A stretch of 64,000 nucleotides of DNA from Thiobacillus sp. 0-1251. GTDB lineage: Bacteria; Pseudomonadota; Gammaproteobacteria; Burkholderiales; Thiobacillaceae. The notes under the pieces are model-generated. The model had not been told where the DNA came from. It did not search any database and was given only the letters and a program-made list of their open reading frames with translations. Positions 1 through 8,524 of this stretch are shown in pieces (position 1 is the first letter of the stretch; each line of letters begins with the position of its first letter). The position numbers and the translations under genes were made by a program. The stretch lies in contig MKWL01000002.1 in assembly GCA_001899305.1 (NCBI GenBank), positions 206,111 through 270,110 of the forward strand, given 5' to 3'.

Positions 1-1
1 G

Positions 2-448
2 GCGTGGCCGGGCGATGTGAGCCGAGACGTCTTGATCGCGCGCGCGTTCCACACTCGCCGTCCTGACGAGACGCACCGTGCGCGCCTGCGCGTGGAGATC
101 GGCCGTCTGCGCGCACTGGCTGCGCCGCTCGCGCATATCGAGGCCACCGCGCGCGGCTTTGCGCTCACGCCGCGCGACGCGGACGCCGTGGTCGTGGTGG
201 TGCCTCCCATCGACGGCGACCAGGCGTCGCTGCTGGCGCTGCTTGCCGACGGTACGGCCTGGTCGACCTCGGCCCTCGCGCTGGCGCTCGGGGCCAGCCA
301 GCGTACGGTGCAGCGCGCGCTCGTCGAACTGGAGGCAGAGGAAAAGGTGCGCTCGATCGGGCGCGCCCGCACGCAGCGCTGGATGGCGCCGCCGCTGGCC
401 GGATTCACGACGATCTTGTTACTCCCCACTGCGCTGCCGCTCGGCTAA
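2..448 (+). CDS. HTH transcriptional regulator, C-terminal part (cut by window edge)
   Basis: The reading frame is open to the left edge, so only the C-terminal roughly 149 residues are present; the GTG at 17 is probably internal. The visible part has an Arg-rich helix (RLRVEIGRLR) followed about 60 residues later by a winged helix-turn-helix pattern, with SALALALGASQRTVQRAL as helix and recognition helix, which indicates DNA binding. It lies about 45 bases upstream of the propeller and DUF899 genes on the same strand and could regulate them; this is inference. No sensor domain can be seen because the N-terminus is outside the window. The specific family cannot be named from this fragment. 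Confidence 0.6.
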   Translation, partial: AWPGDVSRDVLIARAFHTRRPDETHRARLRVEIGRLRALAAPLAHIEATARGFALTPRDADAVVVVVPPIDGDQASLLALLADGTAWSTSALALALGASQRTVQRALVELEAEEKVRSIGRARTQRWMAPPLAGFTTILLLPTALPLG

Positions 449-495
449 ATTGAGTCTCACGGCGCCATTCCGGCGCGCCCAAAGGAGTCAATTTG

Positions 496-1182
496 ATGAC
501 CGCACCCCAAGCCAAGACAGTCGAATCCCCCTCCCAGACACCGGCACGCGCCGCCGAGATCGTGCGTGAATACGGCCCCTTCGCTGGCGCCGATCACGTC
601 CACGGCGTCTCCCACGACGGCCACCGCGTCTGGGTCGCCACCGGATCCAGGCTGGTCGCCTTCGATCCCGAAAGCGGCCAGCTCGCGCATACGCTCGATC
701 GCGCCGGCGACGCCGGCACCGCCTTCGACGGCACGCACCTTTACCAAATCGCCGACGCGCGCATCGACAAGATCGATCCCGTCACCGGCGAGGTCGTGGC
801 GTCGATTCCGGCACCCGGGCACGGCAGCGACTCCGGGCTCGCCTGGGCCGAAGGCAGCCTGTGGGTGGGACAGTATCGCGACCGCAAGATCCACCAGATC
901 GATCCCGCCACCGGCGACATCCTGCGCACCATCGAATCCAACCGCTTCGTCACCGGCGTGACCTGGGTCGACGGCGAGTTGTGGCACGGCACCTGGGAAG
1001 ACGACGGCAGCGAACTCCGCCGCATCGACCCGGAGAGCGGCGCCGTGCTCGAACGGCTCGAGATGCCATCCGGCGTCGGCGTCAGCGGGTTGGAGTCCGA
1101 CGGCGCAAACCTGTTTTATTGCGGCGGCGGGCCGAGCGGAAAGGTCCGTGCCGTGCGGCGTCCGAAACAAGGCAGATCATGA
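496..1182 (+). CDS. Vgb/glutamine-cyclotransferase-like beta-propeller protein
   Basis: The 228-residue product consists of repeated blades of about 40 residues with the pattern (I/V)DPxTGxV or FDPESGQL followed by a WVATG/LWVGQ-type strand, which is the signature of Vgb-like or YncE-like propellers. No signal peptide is seen, so it is probably cytoplasmic. The ATG at 496 is preferred over the TTG at 493 because AAAGGAG at 481-487 sits 8 bases upstream. Its stop overlaps the first possible ATG of the DUF899 gene, suggesting one transcript with it. The ligand or enzymatic role is unknown; propellers of this type often bind small molecules, and no catalytic residue set can be assigned. Confidence 0.7.
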   Translation: MTAPQAKTVESPSQTPARAAEIVREYGPFAGADHVHGVSHDGHRVWVATGSRLVAFDPESGQLAHTLDRAGDAGTAFDGTHLYQIADARIDKIDPVTGEVVASIPAPGHGSDSGLAWAEGSLWVGQYRDRKIHQIDPATGDILRTIESNRFVTGVTWVDGELWHGTWEDDGSELRRIDPESGAVLERLEMPSGVGVSGLESDGANLFYCGGGPSGKVRAVRRPKQGRS

Positions 1183-1196
1183 GCAAGGAGACAGAC

Positions 1197-1991
1197 ATGG
1201 ATACGATGGCCAAACACACGATCGGAACACGTGAAGCCTGGCTCGCAGCAAGGCTCGAGTTGCTCGAGGACGAGAAAGAACTGACGCGGCGCAGCGACGA
1301 GATGGCACGGCGGCGGCAGGCGCTGCCGTGGGTTCGCGTCGACAAGGACTATCGCTTCGACACCGACGAGGGGAATGCCTCGCTGGCCGACCTCTTCCGC
1401 GGGAATTCGCAGCTTCTCGTCTACCATTTCATGTTCGGCCCCGACTACAAGGCAGGCTGTCCGACGTGCTCGTCGATTGCGGACGGCTTTGATGGCTTCG
1501 CCGTTCACCTGGCCAACCACGACGTCACTTTGGCGGCGGTGTCGCGGGCACCGCTCGCCAAACTCCAGGCGTACAAGCAGCGGATGGGCTGGACCTTTCC
1601 CTGGGCCTCATCGCTCGACGGCGACTTCAACTTCGACTTCGACGCCTCGTACTCCGAGGCGCAGCAGCGCGAGACGGGCATCGAATACAACTATCGGCGC
1701 GAGCCGCCGATGGCGCCGATTCCCTTCACGATGGGCAAGGAAGCCGGCGACCAATCTCCGCCCGTCCAGAATGCCATCATGACCGGAACCGATGTCTCGA
1801 CCTACCTGCGCGAGCGCCCCGGCATGAGCGCATTCGCGCTCGAGGACGGCGTCGTCTACCACACCTACTCCACCTATGCGCGCGGGCTGGACGGCCTCTG
1901 GGGCATGTATCAGTGGCTCGACCGCGCACCCAGGGGACGCAACGAAACGGGCATGTGGTGGCGCCGTCACGACGAGTACGGCAAGCGCTGA
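1197..1991 (+). CDS. DUF899 family (thioredoxin-like) protein
   Basis: The 264-residue product matches the DUF899 pattern: N-terminal LEDEKELTRRSDEMARRRQALPWV region, then DYRF, LFRGNSQLLVYHFMFGPDY, a CPTCSS motif that occupies the place of a thioredoxin-fold CxxC, and a C-terminal WGMYQWLDRAPRGRNE block. An earlier in-frame ATG at 1179 overlaps the upstream stop, but ATG 1197 has AAGGAG 6 bases upstream and is chosen. The family is related in fold to AhpC/thioredoxin proteins and is often annotated as a thioredoxin family protein; a redox role is an inference. It is cotranscribed with the propeller gene and followed by a DUF2182 remnant, families that I recall as frequent neighbours. Confidence 0.85.
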   Translation: MDTMAKHTIGTREAWLAARLELLEDEKELTRRSDEMARRRQALPWVRVDKDYRFDTDEGNASLADLFRGNSQLLVYHFMFGPDYKAGCPTCSSIADGFDGFAVHLANHDVTLAAVSRAPLAKLQAYKQRMGWTFPWASSLDGDFNFDFDASYSEAQQRETGIEYNYRREPPMAPIPFTMGKEAGDQSPPVQNAIMTGTDVSTYLRERPGMSAFALEDGVVYHTYSTYARGLDGLWGMYQWLDRAPRGRNETGMWWRRHDEYGKR

Positions 1992-2000
1992 GGACAGGCC

Positions 2001-2150
2001 ATGCTTTCCGCGCGGGCGTCCCAGCACGTCTTTCTTGGCGTATCGGCGCTACGCTTCGCGGCAAGCGCGGCAGCGACGATCGTCTGGAGTACGGCCATGT
2101 CGGGAATGGGCGCAATGTCGATGCCAAGCGGCTTCATTGCGATTGCCGCC
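2001..2150 (+). pseudogene. N-terminal remnant of a DUF2182 metal-binding membrane protein
   Basis: Translation from ATG 2001 begins with a stretch (FLGVSALRFAASAAATIVW, then MSGMGAMSMPSGF) that resembles the first transmembrane helix and the Met-rich loop of DUF2182 integral membrane proteins. After about 46 residues the resemblance ends and the frame runs as low-complexity sequence into the next gene. The rest of a normal DUF2182 protein, about 200 residues with several helices, is absent, so this looks like the stump left by a deletion between the DUF899 gene and the glycosylase gene. The assignment rests on memory of the family and on a short segment, so it is tentative. Confidence 0.4.
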
Positions 2151-2227
2151 TGTCCATGGCAGCCTACGTACCGGGCGTCCATTCGATCAGCCAGGTCATC
2201 AAGTACTCATCTCACCCACACTAGCCG

Positions 2228-2731
2228 ATGCACGCCCAAGGTTTCCCGCCCATCGCCGACGCGCACGCGCGAATCCTGGTCCTCGGCAGCCTGCCCGGGC
2301 AGGTGTCGCTCCAGCGGCAGCAGTACTACGCGCAGCCGCAGAATGCGTTCTGGAAAATCATGGGACGTCTCTTCGGGGCAGGACCGGGACTGCCCTACGC
2401 GAACCGCGTGCACGGCCTGATCGGGAACGGGATCGCGCTGTGGGATGTCTGCGCCGCGGCGCAACGACCGGGCAGCCTCGATTCCGCGATCGTTCATTCG
2501 AGCGTGGTGCCGAATGATCTCGCCGCGTTCCTGGCAAGCCATCCGGACGTCGGACTCGTCTGCTTCAACGGCAGCAAGGCGGCCGAGCTCTACCGCAGGC
2601 TCGTGCTGCCCGGCCTGCCCGAGACACTCCACGCCATCCGATACGCAACGCTGCCCTCGACCAGCCCGGCCCATGCGGCCATGCCGTTCGAAGAAAAACT
2701 GACGCGCTGGGCGGCCGTGCTGCAGAATTGA
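2228..2731 (+). CDS. DNA-deoxyinosine (hypoxanthine) glycosylase, UDG superfamily family 6
   Basis: The 167-residue protein carries the uracil-DNA-glycosylase-superfamily motifs in the order expected for the deoxyinosine-specific family: ILVLGSLPGQVSL near the N-terminus, then QQYYAQPQNAFWKIMG, GIALWDVCAAAQRPGSLDSAI, VCFNGSKA and a C-terminal LPSTSPAH. The length is typical for the family. It would remove deaminated adenine from DNA in base excision repair. The call to family 6 rather than Mug comes from GSLPGxxSL and QYYAxPxNxFW. No clear Shine-Dalgarno sequence precedes the ATG, and the gene stands alone between a pseudogene fragment and a cytochrome gene. Confidence 0.8.
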   Translation: MHAQGFPPIADAHARILVLGSLPGQVSLQRQQYYAQPQNAFWKIMGRLFGAGPGLPYANRVHGLIGNGIALWDVCAAAQRPGSLDSAIVHSSVVPNDLAAFLASHPDVGLVCFNGSKAAELYRRLVLPGLPETLHAIRYATLPSTSPAHAAMPFEEKLTRWAAVLQN

Positions 2732-2791
2732 CGCCTCCAACGGGCGGCCACTCTTGATGCGGCCGCGAGTCATCCCTTTCTCCACGCCGCC

Positions 2792-3622
2792 ATGCCCGCT
2801 CGCCATTCCGTCATCGTCCGCAACCTGCTCCACCTTGCCGCCTCCGTCCTGCTGGTCATTGCGTGGTCCGGAATGGCTCGGGCGGCAGAACCCTCGATCG
2901 AGATTGCCGTTGGCGCACAGCCGCATCGGTTCACTCGCACCGAACTGCTGAGGCACCCCGCACTTCGCAGCGTCGAGATTCGAAACGATGTGGCCTATCA
3001 CCGCACGATGCGCTACCAGGCGATACCGCTCTCCGCGCTGATCACGTCATTGCCGCAGGTCGAGTCACTGCAATTCATCGCACGCGACGGCTTTGTCGCC
3101 AATATCCCGAGTGGCCTGCTTGCCGGCGGGGCGCAGCCCTGGCTGGCGATCGAACCGGCGGATGCCGCGTGGCCGGCGCTCAAGCCGGGAGGCGGCAGTG
3201 CCGGGCCGTTCTATCTGGTATGGCGGGCACCGAAAAAAGCCGGCATCTCGCCCGAGCAATGGCCTTACCAGATCGCCAGGATTGCGGACGCGGCGCCGCT
3301 GGAAACGCGCTATCCGCAAATCCAGCCCAGGACGGCCGCGAACAGTGCGGAGCGACGGGGGATGCAGGTATTCGTGACCCACTGCGCGGTCTGCCATACG
3401 ATCAACGGCGGCGGCGATGCGGCGGTGGGCCCCGACCTGAACCGGCCGTTCAATCCGACCGAATACTTCAACGAGCCGTTCCTGCGCAAGCTGATCCGCG
3501 ACCCGGCATCGGTTCGCAATTGGGGACGGCGCAGCATGCCGGGCTTCGCGCCGACGGTGCTGGGTGAGGCGCAGCTGGACGATCTGCTGGCCTATCTGCG
3601 CCAGATGGCCATTCAGCGCTGA
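2792..3622 (+). CDS. Secreted fusion of a molybdopterin-oxidoreductase-like domain and cytochrome c
   Basis: The 276-residue product starts with a signal peptide (hydrophobic LLHLAASVLLVIAWSG, then ARAAE cleavage region). Residues about 35-175 resemble the oxidoreductase molybdopterin-binding fold as found in small YedY/SoxC-like proteins (PLSALITSLP, FIARDGFVANIP, GPFYLVWRAP), but the Mo-ligating Cys is not apparent. The C-terminal part is a monohaem cytochrome c with CAVCH at residues 198-202 and a likely axial Met in RSMPGF. It is exported and probably acts in periplasmic electron transfer. The partner is unknown; the neighbours (glycosylase, methyltransferase) give no pathway. Confidence 0.7.
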   Translation: MPARHSVIVRNLLHLAASVLLVIAWSGMARAAEPSIEIAVGAQPHRFTRTELLRHPALRSVEIRNDVAYHRTMRYQAIPLSALITSLPQVESLQFIARDGFVANIPSGLLAGGAQPWLAIEPADAAWPALKPGGGSAGPFYLVWRAPKKAGISPEQWPYQIARIADAAPLETRYPQIQPRTAANSAERRGMQVFVTHCAVCHTINGGGDAAVGPDLNRPFNPTEYFNEPFLRKLIRDPASVRNWGRRSMPGFAPTVLGEAQLDDLLAYLRQMAIQR

Positions 3623-3733
3623 TACCGAAAACACATGCGATCCACGCCATTCGGCCCAGGGCCATTAGAATAGTCCTGTCTTCCGTCCGGCTTTGCCCTG
3701 CATCGCCTCCCTGCCAACTGACGCCGCTTCCCC

Positions 3734-4381
3734 ATGACGACCCGCCCGACCCAACTCGACGCCGCCCACTTCGACGCCAAGGCACGCCAATGGGACGACA
3801 ACCCGGTGTTCCAGGAACGCGGGCTGAAAATTGCGCAGGCCATCCGGCAGACCGTAGCCTTGAACAAACGCATGAGCGCGCTCGACTACGGCTGCGGCAC
3901 GGGCCTGCTGTCCTTTCCGCTGAAGGACGAGCTGGGCCCCATCCTGATGGCGGACAGCTCGGGCGGCATGCTCGAGGTGGTGGCGGGAAAGATCGCCGCG
4001 CAGGGTGTGGCCAACATGACGCCGATGAAGCTGGATCTGCTCGTCGATCCTGTCCCGGCCCAACGATTCGACCTGATCGTCACGTCGATGACCTTGCACC
4101 ATGTGCCCGACACCGACGCTATCCTGCGCATCTTCCACGATCTGCTGAATCCCGGCGGCACCCTCTGCATCGCCGACCTGGACCAGGAGGACGGCTCCTT
4201 CCACGGGCCGGAGGTCGACGTGCATCATGGCTTCGACCGGGCCGACCTGGGCCGGCGCGCCGCGCAGACGGGGTTTGCCGATGTGCGGTTCCAGACCGTG
4301 TTCAGCATTGCCAAGGCACGCGAGACCGGGACGCGGGACTATCCGGTGTTTTTGATGACAGCGCGGCGCGCAGGCGCATAA
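3734..4381 (+). CDS. Class I SAM-dependent methyltransferase
   Basis: The 215-residue protein shows the Rossmann methyltransferase motifs: motif I ALDYGCGTGLLS at about residues 48-60, an acidic end of strand two (MADSSGGMLEVV), LIVTSMTLHHVPD as the post-motif III type segment, and GGTLCIADLDQEDGSFH later on. It belongs to the UbiE/type 11-like group. The substrate cannot be told from the sequence. There is no good Shine-Dalgarno sequence before ATG 3734. The next gene starts 15 bases after the stop, so the two are probably cotranscribed. Confidence 0.8.
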   Translation: MTTRPTQLDAAHFDAKARQWDDNPVFQERGLKIAQAIRQTVALNKRMSALDYGCGTGLLSFPLKDELGPILMADSSGGMLEVVAGKIAAQGVANMTPMKLDLLVDPVPAQRFDLIVTSMTLHHVPDTDAILRIFHDLLNPGGTLCIADLDQEDGSFHGPEVDVHHGFDRADLGRRAAQTGFADVRFQTVFSIAKARETGTRDYPVFLMTARRAGA

Positions 4382-4396
4382 CGAAAGGACGACGAA

Positions 4397-4813
4397 ATGG
4401 GTTTCGAATACATGTTTTTCGACGAGGCGCTGCGCGACCGTTTCGTGGCGTTTGCGGCAGGGCACGGCATCGCGAGCACGATGCGGCAGGACGAGATCGA
4501 CGGCTTTGTCATCGAACTGCCGGACGGGCTGGACGACGAGCTGCAGGACGCGCTCGAGGCCGAGTACGACGCGATCATGGACGCACAGATGCTGCTCGCC
4601 GAATCGGACGAGGATCTGGTCAGCCACGCCGTCGCCGGCGTCACCGTGACGCTGTCGGACGGCACGACCCGCGCCGTCCGCATTCCGCCCCCGATCGCAC
4701 GCCGCCTCTTCGAGCATTTCACGCCCGAGGAAGTCCACGAGATCGCCACCGCGATTGCCGAAAGCGTGGAAAATCCGGTCGACGGGCCGATTTGCCACAA
4801 ACCATCCCAATAA
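4397..4813 (+). CDS. Conserved hypothetical acidic protein
   Basis: The 138-residue protein is strongly acidic (DDELQDALEAEYDAIM, ESDEDL) and has no signal peptide or membrane segment. It ends with PVDGPICHKPSQ. AAAGGA lies 7 bases before the ATG, and the gene follows the methyltransferase by 15 bases, so a shared transcript is likely. I do not recognise a named domain. The mixed alpha/beta composition and the segment VSHAVAGVTVTLSDGTTRAV suggest a small folded cytoplasmic protein rather than a spurious ORF, and the codon use matches the neighbours. Confidence 0.6.
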   Translation: MGFEYMFFDEALRDRFVAFAAGHGIASTMRQDEIDGFVIELPDGLDDELQDALEAEYDAIMDAQMLLAESDEDLVSHAVAGVTVTLSDGTTRAVRIPPPIARRLFEHFTPEEVHEIATAIAESVENPVDGPICHKPSQ

Positions 4814-4928
4814 ATGCCCCTCGGGGCAGGAAAATCGTCCCGATCCGGCCATGATCGATGGCTGGAACGGCGCGATACGCTAGACTGTGCCCGGTAGCTG
4901 CACCACCAGAACATACGCTGTCCCGTAG

Positions 4929-6065
4929 ATGAACCCCTCGCTGCTCATTTTCATTATTTCCTTCTTCGTGGCGCTGGCCATGAGCGGGATCCTGCTGATC
5001 CTTGCGCAGACCTACCCCAAAACCATCCGGGGCCTGCGCGAATGGAGCCTGGGTGCGCTGGCCATCGCGTTGTGTTTTCCGCTCTTCATCGCCCGGGACC
5101 ATATCCCGGACCTGCTGAGCGTCATCCTGGCCAACCTGACGCTGTTGCTGGCCTTCATGGCGCTGAACGTCGGCACCCGGAAGTTCGCCGGCACGCCGCC
5201 GAAATACAACCGCGTCCTGCTGGCCCTGTTCGTGCTGACGTTCGTGGTGCTGTTTGTCTGGTTCACGTATGTCCAGCCCGATATCCGGATGCGCGTCGGA
5301 ACCATGGTCCTGTTCACGCTCATCGTCGTCCTGGATCAGCTCTTTCTTGTGCTGCGGGCCTTGCCCAGGACGATGGGGCGTCATATCTGGGTCTCGTCGC
5401 TGGCGATCATGATCGTTTCGCGGCTGGTTCGCCTGGGCGCCCTGCTCATCGGTTTCTCCCCCCCGACCGGGGTGTTTGACACGTCGGCCTCGCAGCTTGT
5501 CTATGTGGCGATTCCCGCGCTCACGATTCCGCTCGGCACGATCAGCCTGATTCTGCTCGCGTCGGAAAAGCTGCGGCACGACCTGGAGTTCATCAGCCGC
5601 CACGACGGCCTGACCAAATGCCTCAACAAGAATGCGGCGATGGAAGAGCTCGAACGGGAGATTGCTCATACCCGGCGCCATGGGAACAAGCTGGCGATCA
5701 TGCTGTTCGATCTGGACAACTTCAAGGATATCAACGACACGCATGGCCACCTCGAGGGCGACAGGATCCTGGTCGAGTTCGCAAGAAAGGTCAAAGCCTC
5801 GCTCAGGGCATCGGACCAGCTCACGCGTTTCGGGGGCGATGAGTTCATGGCCATTCTCCCTGACGCCGATCTCGAACAGGCCCGGCTCGTTGCAAATCGA
5901 TTTCAGGAAGCTGGAAGGGAAAGCCAGCCTGTCGCCTGGTCGGTCAGCATCGGCATTTCGGCATGGCAGGACCCGGACGACACCCTGGATGCCTTGCTGA
6001 CCCGCGCCGACAAAGCCCTGTACAAGTCCAAGGCGCTGGGCCGGGATCAGACGCAATCCATCTGA
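4929..6065 (+). CDS. Membrane diguanylate cyclase (7TM-like sensor plus GGDEF)
   Basis: The 378-residue product has about seven hydrophobic helices in residues 4-210 (first LLIFIISFFVALAMSGILLIL) followed by a GGDEF domain. The catalytic GGDEF is intact at residues 302-306 (RFGGDEF), and RASD five residues upstream is a good allosteric I-site, so product inhibition by c-di-GMP is expected. The domain opens with RHDGLTKCLNKNAAMEE, the usual linker. It would make cyclic di-GMP at the inner membrane in response to an unknown signal. A bulged GC hairpin (6071-6096) follows the stop and may end transcription, though no T-run follows. Confidence 0.9.
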   Translation: MNPSLLIFIISFFVALAMSGILLILAQTYPKTIRGLREWSLGALAIALCFPLFIARDHIPDLLSVILANLTLLLAFMALNVGTRKFAGTPPKYNRVLLALFVLTFVVLFVWFTYVQPDIRMRVGTMVLFTLIVVLDQLFLVLRALPRTMGRHIWVSSLAIMIVSRLVRLGALLIGFSPPTGVFDTSASQLVYVAIPALTIPLGTISLILLASEKLRHDLEFISRHDGLTKCLNKNAAMEELEREIAHTRRHGNKLAIMLFDLDNFKDINDTHGHLEGDRILVEFARKVKASLRASDQLTRFGGDEFMAILPDADLEQARLVANRFQEAGRESQPVAWSVSIGISAWQDPDDTLDALLTRADKALYKSKALGRDQTQSI

Positions 6066-6357
6066 CGCACCCGCCGGGGATTGGCTTTCCCCGCGGACGC
6101 GGCCTTCACGAATCCCGCCCTTCCGAGAACGAATACGGCCCAGCCAGGTCTTATTTTTCTTGGGCGGATCGCGGGCTCGACAACGCCCGTATCCGGACTA
6201 TGTTTTATCGGAAAGGCTTCAAATCCACCTGGTAGTACAAATAAACCTGTCTATAGTGGTACAGACGTTAAAGTTTGCCTTGCACCTGTCGTAATCATCA
6301 GGCCAGTCAGCCCCCCTCCGTACGCCGCTGACCACCTCGATAACCAGGAGATATGCC

Positions 6358-6834
6358 ATGCGCAACATGCAATATCTGACTTCCAAACATCGGATCGGTG
6401 TCACGACACCAGCCAGGCTGGAACAGCGGGCGGATACATCCGAGGATCTGGTTGCAGCGGCAGTGGACGCACTGAACGAGATGGGAAACATCACGGCCCA
6501 TCAATGTTTTACCCATCCCGAGACCTTGACCGAAGACCGGATCACGGCCTATGCCCTGGCACTGATGCGCCTGCGCGAATGCGCCAGCACGGCGGGTTTC
6601 GATCGCCTGGTGAACGCGTGTGATGCGCTCGCAGTGACGGTATCCCGCCTGATCGAGGACCGAAGCTGCCTCTGCCGCGAAAAATGCGAGGCCCTGACGC
6701 GTTTTGTCGGGCACGCGAAAACGATGATCCAGATGTCCATTGAGCGTGCAAAGCGCTGCACGCTGCCCGTTCCTGAAATCCACACGCCTTCCGACAGAGT
6801 GAACGTCGAGCGCAACGTGCGCGCCTCGATCTAA
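6358..6834 (+). CDS. Hypothetical helical protein
   Basis: The 158-residue product is predicted to be mostly helical from its Leu/Ala/Glu pattern, with a helix around TAYALALMRLRECAS and another at CDALAVTVSRLIED. It has several Cys residues, including SCLCREKCE. CAGGAG lies about 9 bases before ATG 6358. The helical layout loosely recalls an Hpt-like four-helix bundle, but the required His in a typical context is not visible, so this is not claimed. The roughly 290 bases upstream (6066-6357) hold no gene; they include an AT-richer stretch around 6230-6275 that could contain the promoter. Function unknown. Confidence 0.55.
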   Translation: MRNMQYLTSKHRIGVTTPARLEQRADTSEDLVAAAVDALNEMGNITAHQCFTHPETLTEDRITAYALALMRLRECASTAGFDRLVNACDALAVTVSRLIEDRSCLCREKCEALTRFVGHAKTMIQMSIERAKRCTLPVPEIHTPSDRVNVERNVRASI

Positions 6835-6863
6835 ACGCAGATCAGTGCGGCCCGGCGCCGCTC

Positions 6864-7778
6864 CTATCCGGCTCGTTTCGATTGCCTCCCCGTTTCCGCC
6901 GACACGGGCATCAGCGACACCACATCCTCCATCGCATCGGCGAGCAGGCCAGGCAGCATCGGATCCAGGCCCTCGCGCCATTCAAGCCCGATGGTTCTCG
7001 CCACACCCAAGCCCGAGACCGGCACGGCCACCAGGTCGTCCGGCACGAGGCTGCGCGGCGCCAGGGTCATTCCCTTCCCGTTTCGTATCAGCCGGAAAAC
7101 AAGTTCTTCACGTTCGGCACGCACCGTCACACGCAGCGTCACGCCAGCGGCCTTCAACTGCGCACGGCCTACCGCATCCAGCTCGCAAGTCGATCGGTGT
7201 ACAAACGGATGCGCCCCCAAATCCCGAACCGAAATGGGCCCGGACGTCTGTGCGAGCGGATGGTCCGGCGCCACCACGGCGACCAGGGGTTCGCGCCACA
7301 ATACGCGCGCGTTGGCGGCGAGATCGCTGACATTCGTCCAGCCGAAGTCGATCCGCGCCTGGGCGAGCCATCCGGCCACACGCTCGGCGGAAGCTTCCCA
7401 AACCTCCAGTCGCACGTTGGGCGCCTGCTTTGCCACCGCTTGAACCAGCGCGGCAATCGCCTCGTGCGGCAGGGTATTGAGCACGCCCACGCGAATCCGT
7501 CGTAGGTCCTCGGCCTCGCCCAGAAAATCGGCACGCGCTGCATCGCATTGCTGGAGGATCTCTCGCGCATGCCGATAGAAGCGGCGTCCTGCCGGCGTCA
7601 GCCGAAGCGGCCGGTTGGCCGGGATGGAACGGTCGAAGAGCGGCCGGCCCAACGTCTGCTCCAGCGCCTTGAGGCCGGCCGACACGGACGGCTGCGAAAG
7701 ATGCAGTCGCTCGGCCGCCTTGATCACGCCGCCATACTCCACTACTGCAGCCAGGAAGCGGAGATGCTGGATTTTCAT
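6864..7778 (-). CDS. LysR-family transcriptional regulator
   Basis: The 304-residue protein has the LysR N-terminal helix-turn-helix (HLRFLAAVVEYGGVIKAAERLHLSQPSVSAGLKALE) and a substrate-binding periplasmic-type domain from about residue 90 (RIRVGVLNTLPHEAIAALV). It is transcribed away from a thioesterase gene, with 119 bases between the two starts, a classic LysR arrangement in which the regulator controls the divergent gene and itself. A palindrome with the LysR T-N11-A form overlaps its start codon (see 7777-7797). The inducer is unknown. Confidence 0.9.
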   Translation of the reverse strand: MKIQHLRFLAAVVEYGGVIKAAERLHLSQPSVSAGLKALEQTLGRPLFDRSIPANRPLRLTPAGRRFYRHAREILQQCDAARADFLGEAEDLRRIRVGVLNTLPHEAIAALVQAVAKQAPNVRLEVWEASAERVAGWLAQARIDFGWTNVSDLAANARVLWREPLVAVVAPDHPLAQTSGPISVRDLGAHPFVHRSTCELDAVGRAQLKAAGVTLRVTVRAEREELVFRLIRNGKGMTLAPRSLVPDDLVAVPVSGLGVARTIGLEWREGLDPMLPGLLADAMEDVVSLMPVSAETGRQSKRAG

Positions 7779-7797
7779 AATAGATTTCTCCTATTAT
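7777..7797. promoter_or_regulatory. LysR-type operator (ATAG-N7-CTAT palindrome)
   Basis: ATAATAG and CTATTAT form a perfect 7-base inverted repeat with a 7-base spacer. Its inner ATAG-N7-CTAT contains T-N11-A (T at 7781, A at 7793), the usual LysR-family recognition form. It overlaps the LysR start codon, consistent with autorepression and control of the divergent thioesterase gene. Confidence 0.55.
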
Positions 7798-7897
7798 TTT
7801 CAATAACAACAATCGATTATAAATATCTGGAGCGCGACCGTAGACTAGCCGCCCAGATCCGCATGAACGGTTCATGGGGTCATTCATCGGAGGATGC

Positions 7898-8374
7898 ATG
7901 AACAGCAAACTGTCTACGCTCGCGTTTCTGCAACGGCAACTGGATGGCAGCCTGCCTGCGGATGCCACCACGGAGATGCGTTATCCCACTGCAATCTCGC
8001 AGCTTCTGGGGTTCAGGATTACGGATGTCGACGTGGGGTATGCGCAAGTCGAACTGGATGCAGATGCGGCCATCCATGGCAACCAGCAGGGCACCGTGCA
8101 CGGCGGCATGTTGTGCGAACTGGCCGACGCCACCATCGGAACCGCGCATTCGACCGCCATTGCGGAAGGCGAAACCTTCGCCAGCATCGACCTCCGGATC
8201 AGTTTCTTCCGGCCCGTGTGGCGATCCGTGCTGACCGCGACCGCACGGCAGGTCCAGCACGGGAAGACGCTGACCCACTACGAATGCGAAATCATCCGGG
8301 ACGACGGCAAACCGGTCGCGCTCGCAATGAGTACGGTCATGACCATCCGGGGGGAGGCTGCAAGCGGACGGTAA
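7898..8374 (+). CDS. PaaI-type hotdog-fold thioesterase
   Basis: The 158-residue product has the PaaI/YbgC-type hotdog signature GTVHGGMLCELADATIG and the strand TFASIDLRISFFRPV followed by ATARQVQHGKTLTHYECEI. ATG 7898 is chosen because GGAGG at 7889-7893 is 4 bases upstream; an in-frame upstream start at 7874 has no such site. Enzymes of this family cleave acyl-CoA or aryl-CoA thioesters in the cytoplasm. It is divergent from a LysR gene that probably controls it. The acyl substrate is not evident. Confidence 0.85.
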   Translation: MNSKLSTLAFLQRQLDGSLPADATTEMRYPTAISQLLGFRITDVDVGYAQVELDADAAIHGNQQGTVHGGMLCELADATIGTAHSTAIAEGETFASIDLRISFFRPVWRSVLTATARQVQHGKTLTHYECEIIRDDGKPVALAMSTVMTIRGEAASGR

Positions 8375-8524
8375 CGCCCATATGCCCGGGATGTCTCCCC
8401 GGCTTCACGTGCAAGCCAGGCCCCTGCCCGGATGAATCGGCCGGACATCCCATTCAGGCCCGGCAAGAACCAACGTCCGCCCATTTGCGTTATCGTCAGC
8501 TTTTCTCCAGGGTACCCCCCAACC

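Noticed and set aside
4719-6056. Antisense ORF (445 codons) opposite the diguanylate cyclase
   Set aside because: Gln/Arg-rich shadow without domain features; the opposite strand has an intact GGDEF protein.
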